Source: Desulfuromonadales bacterium (GTDB lineage Bacteria > Desulfobacterota > Desulfuromonadia > Desulfuromonadales > BM103). Taken from it: DNA of 37,290 nt. Below the pieces are notes generated by a model. That model worked only from the letters and a program-made list of their open reading frames with translations. It was not told where the DNA came from and did no database searches. Positions within the stretch are counted from its first letter, which is position 1; each line of letters starts with the position of its first letter. Of the stretch, positions 16,328-25,248 are shown piece by piece. The position numbers were made by a program, and so were the translations under genes. The stretch covers positions 1 through 37,290 of the forward strand of contig JAMPXI010000009.1 of the NCBI GenBank assembly GCA_023701265.1, in the 5' to 3' direction.

Positions 16328-16975
16328 TCATCCCGGATCCGCCGATGCCACGGACAAAGCTGCCGCCAGAGTGCTGACCACAAACAAGCCGGTTTCGACC
16401 GCCGTGGCCCCGAAGGCGAGGATGCCATCCGCATGTCCGCCCATGACCAGGAGCCCGGGCCATCCGGCCACCGGACAGAGTCGGCGGATCTCTGCCGCCA
16501 TTGCCGGAGAGCCGTAGGGAGCCTCCGGATCGGTGACCGGCAGACCCAGGCGGGTCCGGGCAGCGAAGATCTCCGGGCTGTGCAGGTGCATGACCCAGTC
16601 GATGCGGGGATCGGCCTGGTAGAGCACGCCGTGGGACAGCGCTTCCGAGGAGGGATGGATCGATCCGCTGGCCTCGATCCGGTTATGCAACGGATCGCAC
16701 GCCGTGACCGTCACGTACTGTGCCGGGGTGAGCCGATCCAATCCGCCGGTCTGGGTGCCGCTGATGACGAAGTCGCTCTTCGGTGGCGCGATCATGACGC
16801 GACGGCTCAGGTTGCCAAAGCCCAGGCCGTCATAGCGTGCCGGATCCTGGCCAAGCAGGCCGAGCCGCCGGAAGATCCGCCGCCAGGCTTCGAGCTCGAC
16901 CAGTATGGTCGCGGCCGGCGCTGGTCCCGGGCGGAACTCCAGCTCAAATTTGATGACCCCTTCGCGGGCAGACAC
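16328..16975 (-). CDS. Class II aldolase/adducin family protein
   Basis: A 215-residue protein of the class II aldolase fold. The metal site is visible: Glu in HPSSEALSHGVLY, two His in MHLHSPEIF and a third in GGHADGILAFG, with the phosphate/substrate loops FGNLSRR and FVISGTQTGG. Members act as fuculose- or ribulose-phosphate aldolase/epimerase or methylthioribulose-phosphate dehydratase; the substrate cannot be told from sequence. The start is GTG with no clear ribosome binding site, so the N-terminus is less certain. It lies 14 bp after the Dabb gene, suggesting one transcript. Confidence 0.85.
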   Translation of the reverse strand: MSAREGVIKFELEFRPGPAPAATILVELEAWRRIFRRLGLLGQDPARYDGLGFGNLSRRVMIAPPKSDFVISGTQTGGLDRLTPAQYVTVTACDPLHNRIEASGSIHPSSEALSHGVLYQADPRIDWVMHLHSPEIFAARTRLGLPVTDPEAPYGSPAMAAEIRRLCPVAGWPGLLVMGGHADGILAFGATAVETGLFVVSTLAAALSVASADPG

Positions 16976-16989
16976 GGTGGGAGCGAGAA

Positions 16990-17280
16990 CTACTCGTTGA
17001 AATCGACGGCGACCACGCTGCTGCAGAAGGCCTTGACCAGGGACACCACCTCCAGGTGGGCAGGATGCACCTGGTAGCGCTGCATCGCGGCCAGATCATC
17101 AAAAGCCGAAACCAGGGCGAGGTCGTAGGAGCGCTCGGAACGCACCACGTCGCGGCCGACGCGGAATTCGCGAATTTCGCTGATGGCGGCCGGCAGCCCC
17201 TTCAGTTTGGCTTCGAGCTGAGCGGACTGTTCCGTGGTGGTCTCAGGCTTGAACTTGAATGAAACGACGTGGGTCAGCAT
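16990..17280 (-). CDS. Dabb (stress-responsive alpha/beta barrel) protein
   Basis: A 96-residue dimeric alpha/beta barrel domain protein. It opens MLTHVVSFKFKPETT, has the typical GLPAAISEIREFRVGRDV and DLALVSAFDDLAAMQRYQVHPAHLEV blocks and ends VVAVDFNE. AAGGAG lies 6 bases before the ATG. Dabb proteins occur in stress and catabolic settings; a few are enzymes (e.g. cyclases), most are uncharacterised. No substrate can be proposed. Confidence 0.88.
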   Translation of the reverse strand: MLTHVVSFKFKPETTTEQSAQLEAKLKGLPAAISEIREFRVGRDVVRSERSYDLALVSAFDDLAAMQRYQVHPAHLEVVSLVKAFCSSVVAVDFNE

Positions 17281-17316
17281 CGGGGCTCCTTGATCATTCA
17301 GTGTTGGTGAAAGTTC

Positions 17317-17715
17317 TCAACGACTGGCGTTGCGCACCGTTATCTGGTCATTCAGCGTCCAGAAGTCGTAGATAACGCCAATCCCCAGCAGCCCCAGGGT
17401 CAGCAGGTAAAGCAGGCCGCTTGGCCATTTCCCCAGGTAGAAACGGTGAATGCCAAAGACGCCGAGAAAGGTGAGGAGGACCCAGGTCACGTTGTAGCTG
17501 CAGGGGCCGCTGGTGAAGCGCAGATCGGCCTCCCGGTCCATGCCGGGGATCAGGATCAGGTCAATCAGCCAGCCGATGCCAAGCAATCCGAGAGTACAGA
17601 GCCAGATGGTGCCGCTGACCGGGCGCCCATAGTAGAACCGATGGGCGCCGAGAAAGCCGAACAGCCAGAGCAGATAGCCGATCACCAGGCTATGGGTGTC
17701 GCCGCGTTGGGACAT
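17317..17715 (-). CDS. Double TM2-domain membrane protein
   Basis: A 132-residue membrane protein with two TM2 modules. Each has a helix, a short loop with G(A/I)HRFY(L/Y)G, and a second helix ending LGIG..(I/Y)D: first LLWLFGFLGAHRFYYG, then LLTFLGVFGIHRFYLG. TM2 proteins are widespread and functionally undefined in bacteria. It precedes the Dabb gene by 36 bp on the same strand. Confidence 0.88.
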   Translation of the reverse strand: MSQRGDTHSLVIGYLLWLFGFLGAHRFYYGRPVSGTIWLCTLGLLGIGWLIDLILIPGMDREADLRFTSGPCSYNVTWVLLTFLGVFGIHRFYLGKWPSGLLYLLTLGLLGIGVIYDFWTLNDQITVRNASR

Positions 17716-17832
17716 GATTTATTCACCTTTCCGTCCGAAGACGTCGAAAATAAGGCGAGACGAAAACCCGGGGATATCGTCTGGGCACAAAGGCATTATA
17801 GGGAAGGGGCGGGTGTTGCTCAAGCGCGGATA

Positions 17833-19776
17833 TTACTGGCAGGCGCTGTCGCCACTGCCGGTAACGAGCAGGTTGGCATTGCTCAAGAGCAGTCGCGCAA
17901 TGTCCTCGGGCGGGAGCGCCGGGCTGAGAAAGGTGCCTGCGACCTCGGTGCAGCCGTGGCTGCGCAGAAACTCCAACTGCCAGGCGTTTTCGACCCCGAC
18001 GGCAGTGACCGCCAGACCGAGGCTGCGAGTCATGCTGATAATGGCCTCGGTTATCGTCGCATAATCCGGGTTCAGGTCAATGTCGGAGATGAATTCCTGC
18101 GCGATCTTGATACGTTCGATCGGGAAGTGTTTCAAATAGAGAAGCGATGAGTAGCCGGTGCCGAAGTCGTCGATTGCCAGATGGATACCATGTACCTTCA
18201 GATCGGTGAGGGACATGATGATCTCCTGCACGTTGCTCATGACCGATGTTTCGTTCAATTCGACTTCAAGCTGCGACCACTCCATGGCGGTGCTTTCCAG
18301 GATCATTTCCAGTCGGTCGATGAAATTGGCCTGGCGGATATGGTGCCCCGACAAGTTGACAGCCATGCGCAATGGGGGCAGCCCGGCTTCTCTCCACAGG
18401 TGTGCCTGACGGCAGGCCGCTTCGAGGGTCCATTCCCCAAGAGGGAAGATCAGCCCACTCTCCTCGGCGACGCTGATGATCTGACTTGGCGAGATCAATC
18501 GTCCTTCGTGGTCGTGCCAGCGCAGCAGCGCCTCGACAGCGACAATCCGACCGCTGGCCAGTTCGATCTGCGGCTGATAGTGCAGGGTTAATTCCTGGTT
18601 GTGCAGCGCCTGGCGCAACCGGTTGGCAAGATCGGCACGGGCAACCGCCTGGGCGTTCATCTCGCCGGAGAAAAATTGGTAATTGTTGCGTCCCCGGCCC
18701 TTGGCCACGTACATCGCTGTATCGGCGCTTTTCAGCAGGGCCTGCGGGTCGTCGCCGTCGTGGGGATAGACGGCGACGCCAATGCTGGCCGTGGTGTAGA
18801 ATTCGCGCTCCCCAAGCTGAAAAGGTTCGCCGAGGGTTTCCAGGATGCGCCGCGCCAGAATGGCGAAATTGGGGTCCTGGTTCGGATCGGCCTGGACAAT
18901 GACAAACTCGTCGCCGCCCAGGCGCGCAAATGTGTCCCCTTCGCGGATGAATTTTTTCAGGCGCTGAGCCACGGAGCGAAGGACTAGATCGCCCACCGCG
19001 TGTCCCTGGGTGTCGTTGATCATCTTGAAGCGGTCCAGGTCGAAAAAGAACAAGCCGACCTGGCGATTGTCGCGGCGTGCCTGGGCGATGGCATGCAACA
19101 GGCGATCGTTGAGCAGGGCCCGGTTGGGGAGCCCGGTCAGGCTGTCGCAGTAGGCCAGTTTTTCGACGCGATCCTCGGCCGCCAACTGCTGGGTCAGGTC
19201 AGTCAGGACCGCCAGGCTTTCGGATGGCGCTCCCGTCTGGTCCGCGTGGCGCACCTCGGTCAGGGCGACATCAATCTCCCGGCCGTCAGCACAGCGCAAC
19301 CGATACCGGGCGTCGCGAACTTCTCCCTGTTCACACAGGGTCTGCAGGTGGAGGCGCTGAGCCGCGGTGGGATCGTCGGCCACGATGAAATCACTGAAAG
19401 GGCGGCCGCTCACCTGATCGTGACGGTAGCCGAGAGTGTCGAGCCAGGTCTGGCTGACGTAAACCAGGCGGCCGTTGGCGTCGAGGGAGTGAAGCATTGC
19501 CGGGGTGTTGCGATAGAGGGCCTGCAGGCGTTTTTCGCTTTCCCGAAGGCGGTGGCCCAGTCGTCCGAGCCGAATTTCGCTGCGGCCGAACAGCATCCCC
19601 GCGAGGGCACCGAGCAGGGCGGGGAGCATCAGCTGCGCCGGGTCGACCGGCAGGCCGTTGGCGTAACGCTCGATGGCCGCGACCGCGCAGAGAATGACCG
19701 CCCCGGAGACTGACCAGAACAGCATCGCCGGTAGTACGAGACGCCAACAGGATGCCTGCAGATTGGATGGGAGCAT
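17833..19776 (-). CDS. Membrane PAS-GGDEF-EAL cyclic-di-GMP enzyme
   Basis: A 647-residue c-di-GMP turnover protein. There are two N-terminal hydrophobic segments (LVLPAMLFWSVSGAVILCAVAAI; LMLPALLGALAGMLFG), a PAS domain (about 85-205), GGDEF (about 215-370) and EAL (about 385-640). The GGDEF motif is intact (RLGGDEFVIV), with an RxxD inhibitory site (REGD) five residues before it. The guanine-contact Asp (GHAVGDLVL) is present; this residue is Ser in the cGAMP-making Hypr enzymes, so c-di-GMP is the expected product. EAL motifs AVEALLRW, ELNET and DDFGTGYSSL are present; IKIAQEF replaces the usual KIDxxF. Both activities look possible. An upstream in-frame TTG (19788) is an alternative start. 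It may feed the GEMM switches of this genome, but that link is only inference. Confidence 0.93.
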   Translation of the reverse strand: MLPSNLQASCWRLVLPAMLFWSVSGAVILCAVAAIERYANGLPVDPAQLMLPALLGALAGMLFGRSEIRLGRLGHRLRESEKRLQALYRNTPAMLHSLDANGRLVYVSQTWLDTLGYRHDQVSGRPFSDFIVADDPTAAQRLHLQTLCEQGEVRDARYRLRCADGREIDVALTEVRHADQTGAPSESLAVLTDLTQQLAAEDRVEKLAYCDSLTGLPNRALLNDRLLHAIAQARRDNRQVGLFFFDLDRFKMINDTQGHAVGDLVLRSVAQRLKKFIREGDTFARLGGDEFVIVQADPNQDPNFAILARRILETLGEPFQLGEREFYTTASIGVAVYPHDGDDPQALLKSADTAMYVAKGRGRNNYQFFSGEMNAQAVARADLANRLRQALHNQELTLHYQPQIELASGRIVAVEALLRWHDHEGRLISPSQIISVAEESGLIFPLGEWTLEAACRQAHLWREAGLPPLRMAVNLSGHHIRQANFIDRLEMILESTAMEWSQLEVELNETSVMSNVQEIIMSLTDLKVHGIHLAIDDFGTGYSSLLYLKHFPIERIKIAQEFISDIDLNPDYATITEAIISMTRSLGLAVTAVGVENAWQLEFLRSHGCTEVAGTFLSPALPPEDIARLLLSNANLLVTGSGDSACQ

Positions 19777-19813
19777 TGAAGTCCGCAAAACAAAATTGGT
19801 AACTGTTCATAGA

Positions 19814-19841
19814 ATAATAAGCAATTGCGACCGGATGTCAA
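19814..19841 (-). promoter_or_regulatory. Sigma-70-type promoter of the GGDEF-EAL gene
   Basis: Minus strand TTGACA (19841-19836), 16 bases, TATTAT (19819-19814). It lies about 38 bases ahead of the ATG and is divergent from clpS. Confidence 0.7.
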
Positions 19842-19927
19842 CCAGATGCGGTCAGTGAACCAGCGATGACAGCCGCCCGGTTTTTGTGCTAAGCTGACAT
19901 AAATTTGCTGACGAACGAGGTGATACC

Positions 19928-20242
19928 ATGGCGCGTGCGTCCGCCAGTGGCCAGACCAGACCTGCATCCGGGACTCAGGAGCAAACCCGACAGCCGCCGT
20001 TGTTCAAGGTGCTGATGCACAACGACGATTATACGACCATGGAGTTTGTCGTCGAAGCCCTGCAGAAGGTCTTTCATAAACCGCCCACCGAGGCCAATCG
20101 AATCATGCTGCATATCCATTTCAAAGGGGTTGGCCTGTGTGGGATCTTCCCTTATGAAGTTGCCGAAACCAAAATTTCCCGGGTGCATGCGATGGCTCAC
20201 GCCCAAGGCTACCCATTGCGCTGTACCCTCGACAGAGTTTGA
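19928..20242 (+). CDS. clpS: ClpS adaptor for N-degron substrates
   Basis: A 104-residue adaptor that binds proteins with bulky hydrophobic N-terminal residues and hands them to ClpAP. The N-terminal 22 residues are flexible and Gln/Ser/Thr-rich. The core has the substrate-pocket block MHNDDYTTMEFVVEAL and MLHIHFKGVGLCGIFPYEVAETK. GAGGTG lies 6 bases before the ATG. The stop overlaps a TTG that continues in frame into clpA, and the clpA ATG is only 5 bp downstream, so the pair is translated together. Confidence 0.96.
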   Translation: MARASASGQTRPASGTQEQTRQPPLFKVLMHNDDYTTMEFVVEALQKVFHKPPTEANRIMLHIHFKGVGLCGIFPYEVAETKISRVHAMAHAQGYPLRCTLDRV

Positions 20243-20247
20243 CCGCC

Positions 20248-22497
20248 ATGTTCAGCCAGGACGTCCAGATCGCCTTTTCGCTGGCGGTGCGCGAAGCTCA
20301 GCGCCGGCACCATGAGTATCTGACCACCGAGCACGTTCTCTATGCGATGCTCTTCGAGGAGTCGGGGCAGGAGGTTGTCGTTGCCTGCGGCGGTGATCCC
20401 GAACGCCTGCGCTTGGCGCTTGAGGAGTTCCTGGAGCAGCACATCGAGGCACTCGACACCAGGGAGGAAGCTGTCCCCGAGCAGACCGTCGGCCTGCAGC
20501 GGATGCTGCAGCGTACCGTCGCCCACATGCATTCTTCCGGCAAGAAGGAGATTGTCCTCGGTGACGTGCTGGCGGCCATTGCCGAACAGGAGCATTCCCA
20601 TGCCGCCCAGTTGCTGCAGGCGGAAGGCGTGACGCGCCTCGACATTCTCAACTTCATCTCTCACGGGATTGTCAAGGCCCCGCGTGCCGAAGCCACCCAG
20701 CAGCCTGCTGCCGATCCCGCGGAGCAGACCAAGCAGCCGCCCAATGCCAAGCCGGCCAAGCGCGTCGACCCGCTCGAAGCCTACACCGTCAACCTGCGTG
20801 CGCGTGCCGTGGCAGGGAAGATCGACCCGTTGATCGGTCGCGAGAGAGAACTGGAACGCACTGTCCAGGTGCTCTGCCGGCGCCGCAAGAACAATCCGGT
20901 ACTGGTCGGCGAGCCGGGAGTTGGCAAGACCGCCATCGCCGAAGGGCTGGCGCTGCGCATCCGTGATGGCCAGGTGCCGAAACCGCTGCGGGAGGCTGAA
21001 CTGTTTGCCCTCGACATGGGCGCCCTGTTGGCCGGCACCAAGTACCGCGGCGATTTCGAGGAGCGCCTCAAAGCTGTGGTACAGGCATTGGAAAAGCGCC
21101 CGCATGCGATCCTGGTGATCGATGAGATTCACACCATTGTTGGTGCCGGGGCAACCAGCGGGGGGTCACTCGATGCCGCCAACATCCTCAAGCCGATGCT
21201 CTCCACCGGTGAGCTGCGCTGCATCGGCTCGACCACCTACGAGGAGTACCGCAACCTCTTCGAGAAGGACCGGGCCCTCTCCCGGCGCTTCCAGAAGATC
21301 GACATCACCGAGCCGAGCGTTGCCGAGACCGTCGAAATCCTGCGCGGCCTGAAGAAGGCCTACGAAGAATACCACGGCGTTCGCTACACCGCCGCGGCGC
21401 TGGATGCGGCAGCGACCCTCTCCGCCCGGCACATCAACTATCGCCACCTGCCGGACAAAGCGATCGATGTGCTCGACGAGGCCGGCGCGCGCCTGCATCT
21501 TTACCCGCGGCCGAAGCCGGTCATCGGGGTGGCCGACATCGAGGCGGTAGTGGCGGGGATGGCGCGCATCCCGGCACGCAAGCTGCCGCAGGCCGACCGC
21601 CGGAAGCTCAAGCAACTCGATGTCGCGATCAAACGCCAGGTCTTCGGTCAGGACGATGCGATCGACCGGCTCTGCCAGACGATTCGCCGCGCCCGCGCCG
21701 GACTCGGCCGCCCCGAGAAACCGACTGGCTGCTTCCTCTTCACCGGTCCGACCGGGGTTGGCAAAACCGAGGTTGCCAAGCAGCTGGCCGCGCAGATGGG
21801 GGTCGAGTTCCTGCGTTTCGACATGAGCGAGTACATGGAGAAGCATGCGGTTTCAAGGCTGATCGGTTCACCTCCCGGCTACGTCGGCTTCGACCAGGGC
21901 GGGCTGCTGACCGACGCGGTGATCCGCAGTCCCTATGCGGTGCTGCTTCTTGACGAGATCGAAAAAGCCCACCCGGATATCTTCAACATTCTGTTGCAGG
22001 TGATGGACCATGGCACCCTGACCGACAACAGCGGCCGTGCCGCCGATTTCCGCAATGTCGTGCTGATCATGACCAGCAACGTCGGTGCCCGTGAAATGAG
22101 CAGCGCCATTATCGGCTTCGGCGACCGTCTGCCGGGCGGTGCCGGTCAGGCGGTGGAGCGTACCTTCTCTCCGGAGTTCCGCAATCGCCTCGATGCCGTC
22201 ATCCCCTTCCGGGCCCTTGACGAAGCGGTCATGGCCCAGGTCGTCGACAAGTTTATGGCTCAGCTCCAGGAGTCGCTGGCTGAGCGTAAGGTTGCGCTCA
22301 GCCTTGCCCCCGCTGCTCGCTCTGATCTGGCCCGGCGCGGCTACGACCCGCTGTTCGGCGCCCGCCCCCTCGGGCGCCTGATCGAGACGGAAATCGGCAA
22401 CGTTCTCGCCGACGAGATCCTGTTCGGGCGGTTAAGCGCCGGCGGGCGGGTGCGCATCGGCCTGAAGGCTGGGCATCTCACCTTCAGTTACTCTTGA
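20248..22497 (+). CDS. clpA: ATP-dependent Clp protease ATP-binding subunit ClpA
   Basis: A 749-residue AAA+ unfoldase that partners ClpP. It has a double Clp-N domain (about 1-145), a linker rich in Ala/Gln/Pro, AAA1 (Walker A GEPGVGKT at 221-228, Walker B LVIDEIH) and AAA2 (Walker A GPTGVGKT at 500-507, LLLDEIEKAH). There is no ClpB-type coiled-coil middle domain between them, which marks it as ClpA. The IGF loop that docks on ClpP is visible in SSAIIGFGDRL. ATG 20248 (MFSQDVQIAFSLAV) matches the family start; an in-frame TTG nine bases upstream is less likely. clpP is not in the window. Confidence 0.97.
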   Translation: MFSQDVQIAFSLAVREAQRRHHEYLTTEHVLYAMLFEESGQEVVVACGGDPERLRLALEEFLEQHIEALDTREEAVPEQTVGLQRMLQRTVAHMHSSGKKEIVLGDVLAAIAEQEHSHAAQLLQAEGVTRLDILNFISHGIVKAPRAEATQQPAADPAEQTKQPPNAKPAKRVDPLEAYTVNLRARAVAGKIDPLIGRERELERTVQVLCRRRKNNPVLVGEPGVGKTAIAEGLALRIRDGQVPKPLREAELFALDMGALLAGTKYRGDFEERLKAVVQALEKRPHAILVIDEIHTIVGAGATSGGSLDAANILKPMLSTGELRCIGSTTYEEYRNLFEKDRALSRRFQKIDITEPSVAETVEILRGLKKAYEEYHGVRYTAAALDAAATLSARHINYRHLPDKAIDVLDEAGARLHLYPRPKPVIGVADIEAVVAGMARIPARKLPQADRRKLKQLDVAIKRQVFGQDDAIDRLCQTIRRARAGLGRPEKPTGCFLFTGPTGVGKTEVAKQLAAQMGVEFLRFDMSEYMEKHAVSRLIGSPPGYVGFDQGGLLTDAVIRSPYAVLLLDEIEKAHPDIFNILLQVMDHGTLTDNSGRAADFRNVVLIMTSNVGAREMSSAIIGFGDRLPGGAGQAVERTFSPEFRNRLDAVIPFRALDEAVMAQVVDKFMAQLQESLAERKVALSLAPAARSDLARRGYDPLFGARPLGRLIETEIGNVLADEILFGRLSAGGRVRIGLKAGHLTFSYS

Positions 22498-22573
22498 TCC
22501 GGTCCTCAGTCATTTGTCCCTTGGCCTGTCTTGACTCAGTACTCACGACTCAGCGCACAGTACTGGTTTAGCC

Positions 22574-23269
22574 ATGCCGATCTTCCGCCTCTCCGACAAA
22601 CTCGCCTTCCCCGATCCGCGCCTGGCCAGCCCCGAAGGATTGCTGGCGGTAGGTGGGGATCTCTCCCCGGAGCGTCTGCTGCTCGCCTACAGTCTCGGTA
22701 TCTTCCCCTGGTACGGCAGCGGTGAACCGCTGCTGTGGTGGTCGCCCGACCCGCGCTGCGTGATCTTCCCCGAGCAGGTTCACGTTTCACGAAGACTGGA
22801 ACGCACCTTGCGCCAGGGAGGCTTCCGCATCACCAGCAATGCCGCTTTCGAGCAGGTGGTTGCCGCTTGTGCCGAGATCAGGGTGCAAAACGGAGAAGGA
22901 ACCTGGCTGGTGCCGGAGATGCAGGCGGCCTACCGGCGCCTGCATCTCCGGGGGTATGCCCATTCCGTGGAAGCCTGGCAGGACGGGGAACTGGTGGGCG
23001 GTATCTACGGCGTGATCCTGGATCGGTTTTTTTTCGGCGAGTCGATGTTCCATCGGGTCACCGATGCTTCCAAGGTGGTCCTGGTCAAGCTCTGCCACTA
23101 TCTTGCCGCGCACCGCTTCGAACTTCTCGATTGTCAGGTGCCGAATCCGCATCTGTTCCGCATGGGGGCCGTTCAGATGTCACGTGCGGCCTTTCTTGAC
23201 CGGCTTTATCAAAACAGTCTCCGCAAGCCCGGGCGGCTACCCAGAGTGCTGCTGCCCGCCGAACTCTGA
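22574..23269 (+). CDS. aat: Leucyl/phenylalanyl-tRNA--protein transferase
   Basis: A 231-residue enzyme that transfers Leu or Phe from charged tRNA to N-terminal Lys/Arg of proteins, creating primary N-degrons for ClpS. Family motifs are all present: GGDLSPERLLLAYSLGIFPWY, WWSPDPRCVIFP, GGIYGVILDRFFFGESMFH, DASKVVLVKLC and LLDCQVPNPHL. It follows clpA by 76 bp. The gap contains a degenerate TACTCA/AGTACT-type tract and no obvious terminator. Confidence 0.96.
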   Translation: MPIFRLSDKLAFPDPRLASPEGLLAVGGDLSPERLLLAYSLGIFPWYGSGEPLLWWSPDPRCVIFPEQVHVSRRLERTLRQGGFRITSNAAFEQVVAACAEIRVQNGEGTWLVPEMQAAYRRLHLRGYAHSVEAWQDGELVGGIYGVILDRFFFGESMFHRVTDASKVVLVKLCHYLAAHRFELLDCQVPNPHLFRMGAVQMSRAAFLDRLYQNSLRKPGRLPRVLLPAEL

Positions 23270-23285
23270 TCGGTAGCACTTCGAA

Positions 23286-23315
23286 CAAAACAGCCGCACC
23301 TTTCGATGCGGCTGT
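23286..23315 (-). terminator. Intrinsic terminator of the hexaheme cytochrome gene
   Basis: A 9-bp stem (23290-23298 with 23307-23315; ACAGCCGCA and its partner) is followed on the minus strand by TTTGTTC. It lies 65 bp after the cytochrome stop and also just after aat on the other strand. Confidence 0.65.
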
Positions 23316-23379
23316 CGCACTTCCACTTTTCGGGGTTGATGCTGATTTCCTTATTCTGATTCCTGAATCCCCGGTTTTT

Positions 23380-23928
23380 CTACATTTCGTGGCATTTGCC
23401 GCAGTCGTTATCGTCCTTGACGCTGAAGGCCGTGCTGCCGTCGTGACAGGCACCGCATGACGCGCCTTTCTCCATCTGTGCCATGGTCGCCTTGTTCGCA
23501 CCCTTCTGGGCTTTGAAAGTCGAGGGGTGACAGGAGTCGCAGCCGAACGCCGCGGTATGCACCTTGTGACTGAAGGTGGCCTTGCCGGCATCGGTGTCGT
23601 AGGCAATGTTGCCGTTGCCATGGCAGCTGTCGCAGCTCTCCTTGACCGAGAACGCCTTTGTGCCGTTATGGCAGGCCCCGCACGCTTTCCCGGCTTCCAT
23701 CTCTTTCATGGTGAAATCCGGGTTGTTTTTCGTCACGATGTGGTAGATTGCATTATGGCAGGCCGGGCAGTTTTTGCCGACGGCCTCGAGGTGGTTGAAG
23801 TGGCTGAATTCGACTTTTCCCACCTCCTTGGTTTCCAGGTAGACCTTGTCCTTGATCCAGCGCGCGTAAAGGGTCGAAGGGGTTACGACCAGCAGCACGA
23901 TAGCCAGCATGATCCAGCGCTGTGACAT
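23380..23928 (-). CDS. Exported hexaheme c-type cytochrome (two c7-like triheme repeats)
   Basis: A 182-residue periplasmic electron carrier. It has an N-terminal signal/anchor segment (WIMLAIVLLVVTPSTLYA) and six CXXCH motifs starting at residues 54, 83, 99, 130, 158 and 176. The protein is an internal duplication: each half has FSH(F/K)xH, a first haem after 10-14 residues, CGACH(N/D)GTxAFSVK, and a final haem. This is the triheme c7-like pattern common in Geobacter relatives, so a role in periplasmic electron transfer is likely. GGGAGG lies 8 bases before the ATG. The redox partner cannot be named. Confidence 0.92.
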   Translation of the reverse strand: MSQRWIMLAIVLLVVTPSTLYARWIKDKVYLETKEVGKVEFSHFNHLEAVGKNCPACHNAIYHIVTKNNPDFTMKEMEAGKACGACHNGTKAFSVKESCDSCHGNGNIAYDTDAGKATFSHKVHTAAFGCDSCHPSTFKAQKGANKATMAQMEKGASCGACHDGSTAFSVKDDNDCGKCHEM

Positions 23929-24024
23929 GATTTAATCCTCCCGTGGCGATTTGCTGGTGTCATTATACCGATTTTGCCCGGGTGGCCAACCGGTAATTTA
24001 ATTGACCGATGTCCAGGGAGAAGC

Positions 24025-25137
24025 GTGGACCATAAACATCCGGAAAAGCTGTTTGCCATTGTTTCTCCAGGGTTGGAAGCGATCTGCGCCCGGGAGTTGA
24101 CCGAACTGGGGCTGAATGACCTTGAGATCGTGCCTGGCGGCATCGGCTTCGTCGGCCGGCTTGCCGATCTTTATCGTGCCAACCTCCGGCTGCGAACTGC
24201 CAGCCGCGTGGTGGTGCGCTTCGCCCGCTTCCGTTGCCGGGCTTTCCCCGATCTTTACCGTGACGCCGCCCGTCTGCCCTGGGGACGCTTCCTGCGGGCC
24301 GACACCCCCATCCATTGTCGGGTGACTTGCCGGAATTCGCGGCTGATCCATACCGGGCGCGTGGCTGAGACGCTGCAGGCGGCGATTGGCCACTCCCTGG
24401 GGCGGGAAATTGCGCCGGTGGATGCCGGCGGGCAATTGCTGCTGGCAAGGGTTGTCGACGATATCGTCGAGTTGTCCATCGACAGCTCGGGAGAGCTGCT
24501 CCACCGCAGGGGCTATCGCACCAGCGTGGCGGCCGCGCCGCTGCGCGAAAGCCTGGCGGCCGGAATTCTCGGGCTGCTCGGCTGGGATGGCGGGGAGCCG
24601 TTGGCCGACCCGCTGTGCGGGACCGGCACCTTTCTTCTCGAAGGGGCATTGCTGGCGGCCAGGCACGCCCCCGGTCTGCAGCGGCCGTTTGCCTTCATGG
24701 CCTGGCCGGGATATCGGGCGGGACTTTGGGGGCAATTATGTACCGAGGCACAGCGAGAGGAACGACCTTTGCCGGCGGCGATTGCCGGCGGGGATGCCGA
24801 TGCCGGTGCCCTGGCCGCCGCCCGCGCCAACCTGGCAAGGGCCGGAGTGGAGGGTGTCGTTACCCTTGAACATCAGCCACTATCGTCCCAGCCGATCCAT
24901 CCCGGCCGCGGGTTGGTCGTCTGCAACCCGCCTTACGGCAAGCGGTTGACGACAGCAGAACCGCTGGAAGAGTATTTTGCCGGGCTCGGTCGGCAACTTG
25001 AACGCGCCTACCCGCAGTGGCGCAAGGCGCTGCTCTGCCCCGATCCCCGCCTGGCCAAGGCGACGGGGCTTTCCTTGCACAAGGTGGCCGAGTTGGATAA
25101 TGGCGGCCTGAAGGTCGGCTTGTTTGCAACAATCTAA
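24025..25137 (+). CDS. THUMP-domain class I RNA methyltransferase (RlmL/Trm14-like)
   Basis: A 370-residue SAM-dependent RNA N2-guanine methyltransferase of the RlmL N-half/Trm14 type. The start is GTG 24025 with GGGAG 5 bases ahead; the frame stays open further upstream without a better site. The N-terminal ferredoxin-like/THUMP part (about 1-150: KLFAIVSPGLEAICARELTEL) is followed by a Rossmann methyltransferase with ADPLCGTGTFLLEGALLA (SAM-binding) and the catalytic LVVCNPPYGKRL. The length equals the first half of E. coli RlmKL, lacking the RlmK half. The exact rRNA or tRNA site cannot be told. Confidence 0.88.
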   Translation: MDHKHPEKLFAIVSPGLEAICARELTELGLNDLEIVPGGIGFVGRLADLYRANLRLRTASRVVVRFARFRCRAFPDLYRDAARLPWGRFLRADTPIHCRVTCRNSRLIHTGRVAETLQAAIGHSLGREIAPVDAGGQLLLARVVDDIVELSIDSSGELLHRRGYRTSVAAAPLRESLAAGILGLLGWDGGEPLADPLCGTGTFLLEGALLAARHAPGLQRPFAFMAWPGYRAGLWGQLCTEAQREERPLPAAIAGGDADAGALAAARANLARAGVEGVVTLEHQPLSSQPIHPGRGLVVCNPPYGKRLTTAEPLEEYFAGLGRQLERAYPQWRKALLCPDPRLAKATGLSLHKVAELDNGGLKVGLFATI

Positions 25138-25146
25138 GCGTATACA

Positions 25147-25214
25147 CCCCCCTGTCGCACTTCGTGCGACGTCCCCCCTGCGAAGTAGGGGAGGTGCCCG
25201 AAGGGCGGAGGGGT
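25147..25214. repeat. Family B intergenic C/G-rich repeat, copy 2
   Basis: Begins 9 bp after the methyltransferase stop: CCCCCCTGTCGCACTTCGTG, then GTCCCCCCTGCGAAGTAGGGG, then AGGTGCCCGAAGGGCGGAGG. It lies upstream of the rpsU promoter. Confidence 0.85.
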
Positions 25215-25248
25215 TAACATCCCGCGACGACAGACTACAGATTTCCTC

